Positions 11,186 to 24,943 are shown, counted from the stretch's first letter. The stretch is 64,000 nt of DNA from Lota lota (GCA_026745465.1 JACYXH010000319.1:1715001-1779000); one strand, 5' to 3'. Notes: generated by a model not told the origin, from the letters alone. Made by a program: numbers and translations.

Positions 11186-12493
11186 CTAAGAGGGGCAACA
11201 TAAGAAAGAACATTTGAGCATTGATTTCCTTTCCCCCCCAAGCAATTATAAAAGATTGTTACCTTGTTGAACAATTGGGATCATTATCCTCGCAATAACC
11301 CTGATGATTGCCCTGGATTCAAGCCGTTTTGCGTGTCTGGTAGCCTTCGCCTATATATTGTTCAATCATATTTGCTCGGGTAGGCTTTTGTCTGTTGTGA
11401 AAAATACTGTCTGGATTCCCTGCTCGTTTTTGTAAGATGACTATTCACATTGTCTTGTACCGTACAAAGAGAGTACAAGTACAACAATCAATCCGAAATA
11501 TGAGTGCCAGACAAAAACCGGACGACAGGTCAAATCAAACAAATCCTAGCCCGTTGAGTGCTCTGATTATCCATTCAATCCGTTGTTCACCATATTGAAT
11601 ATATTAAGAGATCGGCCCTACATGTTAACTACCAATTACATGCTGTCTGCTGTAGCTCTCAATCAAAAGCCCCCCCCCTTCACCCCCCCCCCCCACACAC
11701 ACACACACACCCAACCCCCCACACCCCACCCTCTGCACAGGGGTTCTGTATATGTAGCCCCTGATCCATTATAGCCTGGACACTACTGAAAAGGGAAAAT
11801 AACCTCTCCAGCTTATTCAACAAGGCTTGTTTAGTAATGAAACAACTTTGTCCCCTTATTATCTTGATATTTGAAAAATATAAATATCTTTAAAAATATA
11901 TATAAATATATCTATTTGTGTGGTCTATATATAGACCCCCACAGAGGGCCTCCACGTTAGAGTGGGATTACGTTCACCTTGGGGTCGTGTTTGTGCGATC
12001 TGAGCGGCTCCCGTCTCAGCAGTGATGCATTAATCAAGGGCAGTGAGTGTGATGGAGTGGAGGAGGAGGAGGAGGAGGAAGAGGGAGCACGACATGTCTA
12101 ATCATTCATCAACATTAATGTAATTAGTTATGACAGCTGTATATTAATCATACGTATGGTTCTGCGTGGCGCTTTGAGAACATGTTAATCATCGGGAAAG
12201 GTTTCAATTACTGCCGTAATGCTTTTGTTATGCGACGCAGGTGAAGGCAGAGAACAGGCAGAGGGTGACAACCTGCCGCTGGTTTGGCCGCAAAAGAACA
12301 AGATTATGTTTAACATCGAGACAATGCTGTCCATCAGCCAGTAAAGTACCTCTGTCATCCTCAACTTCATATTCAAATACACCCAACCATCCATTTGCAT
12401 TCCAATGATTTATTGTATATTGTATCCGGAGGGTAAGCTGACTCTAATTACGACAAGAATACAATTTGTCAAATGTATTCACTGTGTCTCTCG

Positions 12494-12494
12494 C

Positions 12495-12566
<72 letters not shown>

Positions 12567-12568
12567 TT
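12494..12568. repeat. (CTTT)n microsatellite
   Basis: About 18 perfect CTTT units followed by a pyrimidine-rich tail. Confidence 0.97.
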
Positions 12569-13199
12569 CGTTTCTGTCCGTATCTGCTTCTCGCACACTT
12601 GCACACACGCACAACAAACAGTAGTCAGGTTCTCCAGGCGGCCCCACACAACGTACACATCTCTGGCAGCCGAAGAGAACCCCGAATCAAAGCTGTGACA
12701 CGACGAGGCGACGGCGGCAGACACAGACACAGCGCTAGCACGCGCACAACACACAGCGCTTTGTTGGTTCCTTTTGATGCATTATGTATGCGGAGAGAGG
12801 CGAGTTGTCGGGAGTCACGAGAGGTGAAATCCCACTAAGCCACAGGGATCAGCCCTTTGACCTCTCCTTCTCCGCCCTCCTGTTCACAACATCTTCCCTT
12901 GGGATCCATCATCAAGGCGGATGGCTTCTTCTTACCGCAGCTTTGACGACGACAGTCTGCCTTATCCTCCCTTTCCCTCAGGAGACGTCAACGTCTCAGC
13001 CTATACCTGTCAGAAATCTGTGTGATGGTGCGCCACCGCCATCTAAAGCCGCCTGAGACAAGATCACTTATTTTTTTATTATCGCTTCAGGCACTGTTTG
13101 CCTCACCATTAAGCCTGGTTGATGATGAAAATAATTCTGCTGCTTAAAATCCTGAGGTTTGCTTACCGGCTATTCTTGCAGACCATGTTGCATTTGTCT

Positions 13200-13790
13200 T
13201 CCAGTCTAACAAGACGGCACTCAGTCCAACATCAGGAGGGTCCTTAGGACCGATACGGCTCCTGGTCTAGTCCTCATGGCTCGATTATGGCATTGCTTTA
13301 CTAGCCTGGTCAACAGCGAGCGTTCATTCGCCTCTTCAGACGTGTTATTCACAATGTAGCAGCGCGTCTAGCGCGTGGTACGTCACTCGTCATTCCTGTA
13401 TCAGCAGCCGCGCATCGAGATCAAACCCTCAGGTGCTGGCGTTCCGGGTTTATCAGCGGATCTTCAGCCCCGCAGACTGCATGGCTCCACACTAAACTAC
13501 GCCCGACCTGCCCTTTGGGGTTTACTAATGAATGTATGGGGCTGTGATGGCTTCATGCAGCCGACGTACCAGGCACCCGCCACAGTCCCTCACAGCCTTT
13601 AAGGACACCGCCGGGAATACCCTAACGTTTAGCTCTGTGGCGCTGTTGTTGCGGGGGGGTCTACACCAGGTTCCACCTGCGCCGACTCACGAAGGCTCGA
13701 CGGAAAGCCACGTGTATTTCCTCTGTTGTCTGTTCTACACTCTTACCTCTTGGAAACTCGCCGTATTGTCCCTTGGGTCCCGATGATAGG
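13200..13790 (+). mobile_element. Decayed LINE (L2-like) reverse-transcriptase 3' remnant
   Basis: The plus strand has shifting frames that together resemble the C-terminal end of L2/CR1-type ORF2. SWLDYGIALLA (near 13275) resembles the LDYCNALLAG motif. RVIHNVAARLARGTSLVIPV (13342-13401) resembles the RVQNAAARL motif that follows it. A basic stretch near 13670-13710 resembles the C-terminal end. Several stops and frameshifts show it is dead. Confidence 0.5.
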
Positions 13791-15511
13791 CGCTATCAAA
13801 ATCAAAGGTATCATTATTGTTCTTACTGCACAGCAAATTCTTCTAACCAATGGTGGCTTGACTGTCGTTTCCACAATTTCCAAACTACTCGATGATTGAG
13901 TTTAAGGATGCATAAATATAAATAAAAAGTCAAATACAAGTGGGACAAACAAACGGACATGGCACTTCTATCAGCTGTGCCAGTGCTGGGGAATCAGTGC
14001 TCACGATACTCCCACAAATAACACATTTCGCTTCTCTCAAGATGCTCCTTTTCACACCGCTAAAAGCCTGAGTCAACACTCTGCTTCCTGTATTATTATG
14101 CAAGGAATAAAGCATGAATATAAAATAAATCGGCATATTTCCTGCTCACACACTTACTTCCACAGCCAGTAAATGTTATCGTTTTAATTTCCTACTGTAA
14201 CGCTCCTGCACCAACCCTACTCACTAGCTGTTTTTCCTTAGTGTCGGAAGTGTAATGTTTGTCACCTGTGTTAATTACGGTCCATTCACGAAAACACACG
14301 ATGACAGACAATTCATTTCATACAATCATACATATGTCCTCCTGTCCTCCTTTGAGAACAGGACGATGAGTGTGAGCAACCATTACCAATGTGACAACCA
14401 TTTCGTTTCACTTTTGTGACCGGTTGCCTGTATACATGTTTATTACCAACCTTGGTAATAAGTTATCTTTTTAACCAGGTTATCCATGTTTATAAAGCCG
14501 GAACATTGTAGTTTCACCACAGCCGACCCACTTCCATAACATCCACATAACTACGTAACCTGTGCAGTCAGATTCTCTTTGCATCGCAGTTGTCTTTTTT
14601 CCGAGGTCCTTCACATCTTTCCTTGACCTCATGTCATGATGAAGGTCAAGAAAAGGTGGTTAGGAAAGGACATAGGATGTATTGACTATTGACTATTCAA
14701 CCGGAGCTTTTGAGTAAAGCTACCATTTGCACCTACCCTGAGTCAGATCTCTGCATTTGGGTTCACATCCCTGCACAGGCCATGACACCTCCGTTCATAC
14801 GTTCATTATGATGGCTTGTTAACATAGTGATAACGTACTATACAAATTTAAACAACTAGCAATTACCATACAAGAAAGAAAGCCTTTGAAGGTGTCCAAT
14901 TTGCAGCAAGGTAAAAATAACAGCGTGGAAGCGCAACAATGCACTATCATTTCTTATGCACGCCATAGGAGCAACGTTCTAATGCCACACCTTTAATTAT
15001 GCTCCAATGACACCTAGAGTGGGAAATGGTTCAATTAGGTTTCATTAACAGAAACTTAATGAAAGGATAAAAGTTTGTATGTTATAGGACTTGGAAGGTA
15101 CATTTCATGTCATTTAATTGAATGTAATTACACAGTCATTATTACGATGTCGATAGCCTGGTGATACTTCAGCAGAACATAACGTAATGAATCATACACA
15201 TTTTGAAAAACAGAAGTACATTTTTGACCAGTTACACTACACAAATAAATAGAATCATTAACATCCAGATAACAAAACGAAATGTGGTCATCACCCATTT
15301 ATTGATGACATTTTTTTTTTAACTTTAATATAAGTTTCCGTGATTCAAAAGAAAAGCATAGCTAAAAGAGTTGAACGAGGTGAAAACGATCGCGTTATGT
15401 TAATGGACTGCGCATGGTTAATTTATGAAACTTCAACTGTGAGCCGACAGAACACTGACACTCCCAAGGAAAAGCGGCTGGTGTGACGTTTGCTTTCTGC
15501 TGCGATGACGG

Positions 15512-15668
15512 GAACGAACGCTAATCTACGAAGGAACGCTAATCTACAAAGGAGCGCTAATCTACGAACGAACGCTAGTCTACGAAGGAACGCTAATCTA
15601 CGAAGGAGCGCTAATCTACGAACGAACGCTAGTCTACGAACGAACGCTAATCTACGAAGGAACGCCCG
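15512..15668 (+). repeat. 18-bp minisatellite, about 9 copies
   Basis: Unit GAACGCTAATCTACGAAG with small substitutions. The period is a multiple of three and the array sits in an open frame (15490-15852) that would read as hexapeptides such as NANLRR and TNASLR. No homologue recognised; the ORF is most simply a by-product of the repeat. Confidence 0.9.
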
Positions 15669-16245
15669 GCGCCGCTTTCAGTTCACGCGCCCGTCCCTTT
15701 CACAAGCGGTAAAGCCGAACCAGCAGCTGCGACGTGTGTACGGCAAAAAGGTGTTCCGAGTAAGTGGATTCATATCGCTGGAACATGCGAGGGGATTACA
15801 GATGCACTGCAGTTCTGGGGCAGAGGGGGCTAATGCATGGCTTGCAAGATAAAAAAAAAAAAAAAAAGTTATTAAGATTGAATGAATTGCGAACATCTCG
15901 GGAATCCCAGAGAGGTGTGAATGGAGTACGGGAAGCGCTTCCCGCCTGCTTAGGCCTGTAGTATCTCAACTGAGAGCGTAGTAGAGAGTTGACAGTCCCA
16001 GGTTTTTTTTTAGAGTGCACTGCAACGTATTATAACATCGATACTTTTCAAATTAAACCAAAATAGGTTTGAAATGCAAACAATTATGGTGCACTAAATT
16101 CTGTAAAAATGTGGCATTATTTTGTTGATACCCAATTCCAACCATTGAATATGTCTCATGTATGTTTTTAATATAATCATTGATTATATGACATCAATAT
16201 TAAGCCCATTGTATAATGGGCTCCAAGATTAAATATAATTAAGTA

Positions 16246-16666
16246 AGGGTTTCACCAACTTGTCGACTACTGTAACCCCTAGTGGGCGCTGTTGCCTTCA
16301 GACAACTAGTCGTGGACAACATCATTAACTATAAGTCAATCTAAATATACAGTGCTTGTTGTCACGGCAACCGAGCAGCCAGAGGAAACCCATGCCCGGG
16401 GCGGCCGGACTCTCGATGACAACTTGTTGTTTTCTACGTGTTTGGTTTAGAATAACCAAATTAGTGTTTTTTTTCTTTCTTGATATGTTGATAAACTGTG
16501 AACCTACATCGTGTGAAATGTCACAGTAGAATGCTTCAACTTTCTGTGTTACATTGTTACCTAGAACTCCTCTCTCTTCTTTTCTTCGTCTTTTGTACAT
16601 AACGACTAGTCGACTACTATTTGGAAAAACCTGGCAACTAGTAAAAATCCGTAGTCGTGAAACACC
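16246..16666. mobile_element. Possible hAT-like MITE
   Basis: AAGTA occurs just outside both ends (16241-16245 and 16667-16671) and could be part of a target duplication. The ends AGGGTTTCACCA and, on the other strand, GGTGTTTCACGA form a short imperfect inverted repeat. GTCGACTACT-type and ACTAGTCG motifs recur inside both ends. There is no coding sequence of note. Confidence 0.4.
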
Positions 16667-16944
16667 AAGTATGGAGACACTTCATATTCAACAGGTGTCT
16701 TCGTTTCTATGCAGAGGAATCCGTTTTGTTTGTATTGCTGGAATTATCTAGTGCATACTCCAAAATCAATGCTTACTTGACTCAGCGGAAGAAATTTAAG
16801 ACCCTGAGAAGGCACTTAATGATTTGGAAGTCTTAATACCTTATGATAGAGTCATTGCCAATTCAAAGTAAAGTGCAAAAGCTTTATTCTATTTGTATTG
16901 CTGTCTTTCCCTCATTTGTCTTTCTTGATACGCCACCATCCTCT

Positions 16945-16948
<4 letters not shown>

Positions 16949-17029
<81 letters not shown>

Positions 17030-17044
17030 ACACACACACACACA
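16949..17044. repeat. (CT)n(CA)n compound microsatellite
   Basis: About 39 uninterrupted CT units (to 17027) followed by about eight CA units. Confidence 0.97.
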
Positions 17045-20000
17045 TAGTGTTGTACCCGTATTACAAACAAGGTATTCTCAGATCCAGAAATCCTCCTATG
17101 TTATAGCAGAACTTCTGGGGGGATACAGCAGAGCCTGGCTGGAAACGGAAAGGTGCAGAGTTACGCCTTGTTTCCTGTGTTGTTGCGGCGATATTCTACC
17201 AATATCACCATTGCCAGTTGAGGTCTTGGCCGGGAACACAGTTGTCTCTCAAAGGGTTACTTCACCTTTAACACAATGCAAGTGTGACCACTGCTGAGCT
17301 GCCTCCACCACCTCAACACAATGGAGCAGTGAGACGGAGGACACCCAATAGAAAGAAATGGACTCAGCCAGGGAAGACAAGAGGCGCTTCAGGGGAATCA
17401 CCTTCAGAGTTTTCCCAGGCTCTGTCTGGCCACTGTTCCTTTCTCACAGAAGCTCCTCGAATCAGTGTGCTCAACTGATTGGTCAGCGTTAAACACACAT
17501 GCGCTCACGCACACAAACATACACATACACCTGACATCTTCTTGTAGTAGGATGTCTTTTTGTATCTATTTTCTATGTTATTATTTAGTAAGAAAAACAT
17601 TTTAAAAAGTCCTGTAAAAAACGAGCCACTATGGTTTGGTTTAAATGACTAGATCTTGATTATGTATATAATCTTTCTATGATGCTGTCGTTTTTTTCTC
17701 TCATCTCACGCAATTCTCTCATATATTAGGCGTTCGGTGACATGAAACACGTTTCACTGATATAGAATATCTATAATGTTAAGATGTAATGCGTTTCCAT
17801 ATTCTTTTTGAACTACTTTAAACTATTGAACTTTGCATCATTTCTTCCCTTCCTTTGTCACAGGGGCTGTGTTCATTCAGAGGATCCTAATAAGAGAAAG
17901 ACACTGAGTTAAATCAGCTCCTATCCAACTACTTTTACTATATCTGGAAAGGGCACTTAGTTAATACACATGATTGGGTTTGTTGCATAATAAATAGGGC
18001 ACGCACTGAGCTTCTCAGTTGAGAATCAAGACTAGGGACATGCTATGATCTAATCATATGCAAACAAATCCATTCATTCATTAGCTATGTCTCCTTGATA
18101 AATATTCTATAAAGGATTATTTCAAGGTATTCTTTATTGCATACAATCCTGTGTGAGGGTCTATTGGACCACGGCTTTTGTGGCCTTGGAGACACAACAT
18201 GCTGTTAGTCACAGTTACAGCAGTGTTTGGCATTCAGCTGCTTGTGTCGACATAACCCAGATCCATTGACAATAACTGCCCTAGTTTATGTTCATTTTTT
18301 TTACCTTACTGAAATAATTTGAACAACACATGGCACTATTAACACCAAGGCCCAGACTCATATATAACTATGACTAAATCCCAATGTCCCATGAAATTAA
18401 TCTCTACGTATCAATCTGATGAAAAGCACCCCGCGTCGTTTGACCTCATGTGGCGGGGGCTCTGGATGGGTCTGAGTGAGCGGTGGGCTCCAGCCAATCA
18501 GGGTGTCGAACACAGAGGCACGTGATAGTATCTGACTCCCGACCCACCGCCTACGGTGACTCACGCCCGCGACGGCTGTGAGCCTGTAAATCCGACATCT
18601 CGCCTTCCCCCACACCTCACCCCAGCCTCCCCCCCCCCCCCCCAGTGTGCTGCTGTAACTATGGACACCGTAAGACCGTCTGACTCCCCTCAATATGACA
18701 ACTTTAATCACAGGAAGATTTGCCGATGTGTTGTGTCTGGTTCTAGCGACATAAGTATGAAGGACGTATTCATCTTAAATGGAGCGTTGCGGCAGCTCAG
18801 GCATGAAGCAACGCCAAGAAAAAGCCATTCATGCACCGCCTCTCAGCTGTGAGATTCTCCCGTGTCTCCCAGTTTTCCCCCGAATGAATCAATGGATCCG
18901 CTTGATTGGCCCAAGAATATGGTCGAGTCGCTGGAGTACCAGATCCCTCTAAACCCCGAGACATTAGTCTCAATATATCCACAGAGCTCAAACGTATATA
19001 CCCACTCGTCCGATCCTGCTGCTGCTGCATTGTCTTTGACTGCTGCAAATCCACCAACCAACGGTGTTATAAACTCCTGCATATTTCATCAAAGCACATG
19101 AATCTTTTCGGACCTATGTGAGGTCTCATGTATAATGCACGTCTACGATGCCTCCTGCCTATCTGCACATATAATGCCTTGACTCTTATATGGTGTGGTG
19201 TTATGTATTTTCTACTATGCTGGCGGAGGGGGTTCAGCGGTCCCAGTTCATTACGTGCTGGATTTATGGGGGGGGGGGGGGGCACAGCCTTTAATGAATC
19301 TATTTCTACTGTGTAATTAAAGTCCCATCCCAACGTCTTATGTCTCTGACTGCATCTAAACATGCAGTCTGCAAATCAAGCAGTATACAAAAACACACAG
19401 ACATATCAACTGTCCTGCATATATAGTGGAAGCCATCAGGGGTGGATTTAAAAAGGCTGACATGTTGAAGAATAAGGCCAGCCCTCGCACAGTACAATCG
19501 GGTGCACTTCGCATAGTGCTGATACCAGAATAGACAGCCCTGCTATCCCCTGCTCATCTCGTCATACTGTGAAGGCGAAGCCTGGCAGCTGTCACTAAAG
19601 GATTGCTTATAGCGAAAAGAGTGGCTTATAAAAAAGAAAACATGAATTTGCAGTTTAGCATCTGCCTCCGCTTACTTGTACATTCAAATGACGATGGGGG
19701 GGGGGGGTAAAAATGGTGCCGCAAGTGTTTCAGGAAGTACGATGAGACTCATCCTGGCCTCATTCTCAGACTCAAAGCTTACTCACCTGAAAGCAGTAGG
19801 TTTATTTTTAGTTTCAGGTTTTAACAATAAATATTTAATGATGAATGTCAGCTCAACCATGTTTTTCACAGTTTTGACAGACGTGTATATCTAGCACACA
19901 TTTCCAGTTCCAAAGATTAAACCACAATTTATATAAGTATATTCAACAAAAAAAAACGATACAAATTATTACATTAATTACCAACATAATAAGATGAATC

Positions 20001-21059
20001 AAACCTGTACAAATTCTTACCATTACTGGCAATTTGTCTTGTTAATTGTCAAGCTCAGGGTTAAACGATGTGAGCTTTGAGGAGTTCAGATTCAACCTGG
20101 TCTGTGAACCCAGATGAAATGAGTTGCATGGTTCAGTTCACCCCTAGTTAGAGCAGTGAATGACTGAAACCAAAGACTACAGCTAGGGGATATATGTGCA
20201 CATATACAACCTGAAACACTTTCCAATTTAAAAAATGTGAATAGAATTTAAAGTAAATGCTATATGCCTTGTGCATCAATCATCCATCAGACAGTCTTGT
20301 AAAGTAATTAACAATGTGTTTTGAAACAGCTTTAATGGTCCTAAAGACATTTTGAGTTATCTAGTTGAATGGCCCACATCCAACTTGTGCTGTAGTGTTC
20401 TTAGTCCAATGGGAATCCTAACCCTTTCTTAATAAAGCATCTAGTGTAGCTGTAACCATACACTACATTTTATACAGTCTATGGACACAGTCAAGCTAAT
20501 GACATACGGGTTAGCCCAGAGGTCAGCTCCTATTAGGAAAAACATAAATCCCCTGGAAATTGTTCAGTTACTAGAATCACATATTGTCCCTAAGAAAGGT
20601 GGACATACAGTTTCTGCTTCAAATTAGCATGATGTTATATGATATATATTGCAGTATATTGGGACTCGTCCCTGGTCTGTGGTGGGTGAGCATGAGTGTG
20701 ACATAGGTTAAGTAAGCAGTATAAGCATACACTAGCCACCGGCTACAGACTTGCTCGGTTGTTTCCCGTCAATCCATTTTTACATCAATATGCATGGCAT
20801 ATGTATATAATCCAACCCGAACACCATCCATTTTAAAAACCTGTCTTCATGAGGTGTTGGATCAGTTCAGAAATGTCAAACGTATGGTTAGTTTCTGAGC
20901 ACACTGGGGGTCTCAATACATGCTAGTCTAGTCTGGCTGCCCCACGAGACTATGGTCGCGGTAGACTTCTTGTTTCCCTTTTAAATGAATAAATGATGTC
21001 GTGATGAGAATTAAAAGGACAGAGCATGGACAGCCTCTGAGGTGCTGCTGGTGTGGTAG

Positions 21060-22090
21060 TGTGGCAGGGGCCCCAAATGTTAATCTGCACTAAACAGACT
21101 AGTGGTAGGGGCCCCGAATGGTAATCACCGCTAAACAGACTAGTGGCAGGGGCCCCGAATGGTAATCACCACTAAACAGACTAGTGGCAGGGGCCCCGAA
21201 TGGGAATCACCACTAGACAGACTAGTGGCAGGGGCCCCGAATAGTAATCACCACTAGACAGACTAGTGGCAGGGGCCCCAAATAGTAATCACCACTAGAC
21301 AGACTAGTGGCAGGGGCCCCGAATAGTAATCACCACTAGACAGACTAGTGGTAGGGGCCCCAAATGGTAATCACCACTAAACAGACTAGTGGCAGGGGCC
21401 CCGAATAGTAATCACCACTAGACAGACTAGTGGCAGGGGCCCCAAATGTTAATCTGCACTAAACAGACTAGTGGTAGGGGCCCCGAATGGTAATCACCAC
21501 TAAACAGACTAGTGGCAGGGGCCCCGAATGGGAATCACCACTAAACAGACTAGTGGCAGGGGCCCCGAATGGGAATCACCACTAGACAGACTAGTGGCAG
21601 GGGCCCCGAATAGTAATCACCACTAGACAGACTAGTGGTAGGGGCCCCAAATGGTAATCACCACTAAACAGACTAGTGGCAGGGGCCCCGAATAGTAATC
21701 ACCACTAGACAGACTAGTGGCAGGGGCCCCAAATGTTAATCTGCACTAAACAGACTAGTGGTAGGGGCCCCGAATGGTAATCACCACTAAACAGACTAGT
21801 GGCAGGGGCCCCGAATGGGAATCACCACTAGACAGACTAGTGGCAGGGGCCCCGAATAGTAATCACCACTAGACAGACTAGTGGTAGGGGCTCCAAATAG
21901 TAATCACCACTAGACAGACTAGTGGCAGGGGCCCCGAATAGTAATCACCACTAGACAGACTAGTGGTAGGGGCTCCAAATAGTAATCACCACTAGACAGA
22001 CTAGTGGCAGGGGCCCCGAATAGTAATCACCACTAGACAGACTAGTGGTAGGGGCCCCAAATGGTAATCACTACTAGACAGACTAGCCCA
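21060..22090. repeat. 41-bp minisatellite, about 25 copies
   Basis: A near-perfect tandem array with unit CAGACTAGTGGCAGGGGCCC plus CGAATAGTAATCACCACTAGA. Most units keep the 41-bp period exactly and vary at a few fixed positions. Each unit contains the palindrome GGGGCCCC (in most copies) and, across the unit junction, CCACTAG-ACAGA-CTAGTGG, a 7-bp-stem hairpin (6 bp in the AAACAG variants). A marked variant (AAATGTTAATCTGC) occurs at 21075, 21444 and 21731, spaced 9 and 7 units apart, so blocks have been amplified together. Confidence 0.97.
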
Positions 22091-22353
22091 AAAATAAATA
22101 AAATAGATGTCTCTATATCTCATTGTCGTTTTGAATTGGTTAATTCAGTTCTTCAAAGTGACTTTAAGTAATTTGTTCCATTAAAATCTCTTTATTATCA
22201 CTTAGCCATGTGTGGTCTCCCATTTCGCAATGAGCGAGCACAAGAGGCAATTATTAAATGCAAGTTTGCGTTAAATTGATTTCTTCGATAAATCTGTTTC
22301 CCCAGTGTCTTGAGTCTAGTATTGTTTGGTTGAGTTAGGTTAACACACAGACA

Positions 22354-22354
<1 letters not shown>

Positions 22355-22414
<60 letters not shown>
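22355..22414. repeat. (AC)n microsatellite
   Basis: About 30 perfect AC units, 265 bp to the right of the 41-bp minisatellite. Confidence 0.97.
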
Positions 22415-22417
<3 letters not shown>

Positions 22418-22948
22418 GATTATATGACAACAAAGGAAAAACTGAAAAATGGAAAAGGATACTATATTATACTAATATTCACAAGAAAGGACACAAGACA
22501 GGAAATTGTACCAATCTGGGAAAATGTGTTTCTGCACTCCTGGGGCTAATCAAAGAATGGGGAACACTGGCATTTTACCTCATAAAAAACCAGTGACAAT
22601 TGATTAAAAGTAGTCACACTGAAAGCATCAAAGCTTTCCTCTGAAGCGTGAAAATGTGGGCTGTTGTTGTCGTATCCAGGAATCTCATAGTGTTGTCAGG
22701 GGACACAGTTTAGATTCTCGTGTTTATTTAGCACTCAGGTGGGCTTAGTCTGTTTATCGTTAATGTCTCCATTATGTGATTCTTCAGCACCGGGTTGATA
22801 CTTTAAAGCTGTTCCACGACAGGTCAGTTGATTGATTCTAAAGGAAAAACGTGTCCTTTATATGAAGCTGTATCAAGAGAATTTAACAAAGAGGGGAGGT
22901 TGCTTAAAATGAACAGCCATGCATTGGTGAAATATTAAATATACAAAA

Positions 22949-23833
22949 TACCGAATATAGACCGCATCCTACAACTAAGGCTGGAAAAAAACAAACAAAT
23001 ATATATAGGCCGCACCCATGTAAAGGCCGCAGTAGCAAATGCCCAATTTTAAGTACATCAAATCATATCCGAAGGCCCCCGCGTGTTGCTGCAAAGACTC
23101 ACAAAGACGCTCTTTAGATTTGAACTTTATTTGAAGTGTTTTGAATTGAAAGGCTGCAGCATAACAAATCAATGAATCCGTGAAAAGGATTGCCGTGCGA
23201 TTGGCAGGATAGTGTCAAAGGATTACAATGCAGGGCTCAAGGCTGCGACCAGAAATTACGATTTGTTTTACCACTCATAATAATGAGTGGTGTTGATGGC
23301 GCTGCGATGCGCGGCAAGGTCTTCAGCAGTGTTGGAAGTCACAACACGGCTGTGCGGCTGTACGGCGGCGTGAGCGCTCTATTTGGATGCACAACCCACT
23401 TAAGTTCCAATGAAGACACACTGCTTTGATCATAAAACTAAAAGGTGGTTTGTACACTGGGCAAAGTTCCAATGAAATTGCACCGCAGCACTAGCGCTGT
23501 TCAAGAGCATGAGAAGAAATGCACTATTCCGGATGACAGATCACCAGAAAAGAAAAACAACTGAATTAGAGTATATTACCCAATTAGCAGCCTGTTATTA
23601 TTGGTTGGTAACTTGTTCAACTTGTTTGTGCCAGTAGGGGATTACCATTAAGTGAATATTAATCGTGTCTCAAACTTTTTGAAAGGTCTTTGTATAGAAT
23701 ACAGGGCATAATCACAGCGAAATCGCTGCGCCTGATTTTGGTCATACAGCTTTTGTGTATAGGCCGCACTCATACATAGGCTGCACAACCATTTTGTATA
23801 TAGGCCGCGGTCTATATTCGCGTAGTTACGGTA
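22949..23833. mobile_element. 885-bp non-autonomous DNA transposon candidate
   Basis: The left end TACCGAATATAGACCGC and the right end, read on the minus strand, TACCGTAACTACGCGAATAT then AGACCGC share a terminal TACCG and a perfect 14-bp inverted repeat CGAATATAGACCGC (22952-22965 and 23807-23820). GGCCGCA motifs recur just inside both ends (23008, 23025, 23762). No transposase ORF is visible. Superfamily not assigned. Confidence 0.6.
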
Positions 23834-24943
23834 CAAAGCAGGAAGGTGGGGGACGGGGGGGGGGGGGGGGGGGGGACGACATTTGTTAGCTTAATGTGGT
23901 TTTAATGTGACTTCATTCTTTATAATGCTTTAGAAGGAAAATAATCTATATCAATGAGTATTATATAGTATATTACATTGGTGTCAATCTGACCTAATGG
24001 ATTCAAACTCAGTATTTAGAGGCTACATAATCATCAAGTTACTTCCCTTCTCCGATCCCCATTACAGTAGAAGTGTCCTTAAAGTTTTGTATTGGACACC
24101 ATAAAATAACGTTAAGATAGAAAGGGCAAAGTGAGACGCGCATTGGCTTTCCAATCTGGCTTTGCATTTCTGAGCTATAATTTGTGACTACAACGCAGTC
24201 TGACCCTACCATGGCCTTGATTCGTGTTTGAGATTACATTTTTTGTTTTCTTACATTCCAACTCAACAGGTCAAGCCCAAAAGGTAATATGTAGTATTCT
24301 GCCACTCAGGCCTCGCTGGGTTACTTTGGCCGAAGGGCATTTTGTACATTTTCCAGTGAACCTTTAGTGTTTGGAAATGAAGTAATTAAAGAGTTGGGTG
24401 ACATTACGAAGGATGACCTCAGATTGGCCTTCACTGCGTCTCACTAGCATCAAATTAAAACACATTTTACATAGCCTGTGTGGACACTAGTTTAAATTGG
24501 ACTTGCTGGGGACTATGGTAGTTGGCAAACATTTGTATCCAACATTTAAACCTGCGCTTTTCCCATTAGCAACCTCTAGTGGCTTAAGTTGCAGCTAGAG
24601 GTATTCTGTATCATTTTCACACGATAAGGATATCTTCGGGATGTTTCACCCTATTTAACCCATCATTTTGGGTGTAAGGGCCTTTAAGGACAACTCTTTT
24701 TTCGATTGGTCCAGTATTGAGCAAGGATTCTTTCCATATGGTTGTCAGACAGTTATAATAACAACCTGTCAGTGGCAAAGAAAAGGAGGACGTACATTGA
24801 CGGGGTGCTATCTGTTCCGTGGTTGACGGCTGAAGTGTTCTCACTCAATAAAGGACCAACGTTGTCCGTATTAGTCACTTAGAGCCAAAATTATGGGAAA
24901 ATAAGGTCAGAACAATAAAACGATAAGAATAAAGAAAAACGTC

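Noticed and set aside
12444..12838. Lys/Glu/Arg- and Phe/Leu/Ser-rich ORFs
   Set aside because: Products of the (CTTT)n microsatellite.
18797..19101. Overlapping ORFs around 18860-19100 on both strands
   Set aside because: Moderate length, no recognised similarity to mGluRs or other families, and no convincing splice borders.
21060..22090. CRISPR-like appearance of the 41-bp array
   Set aside because: Units are contiguous with no unique spacers, and the setting is a vertebrate gene; it is a minisatellite.
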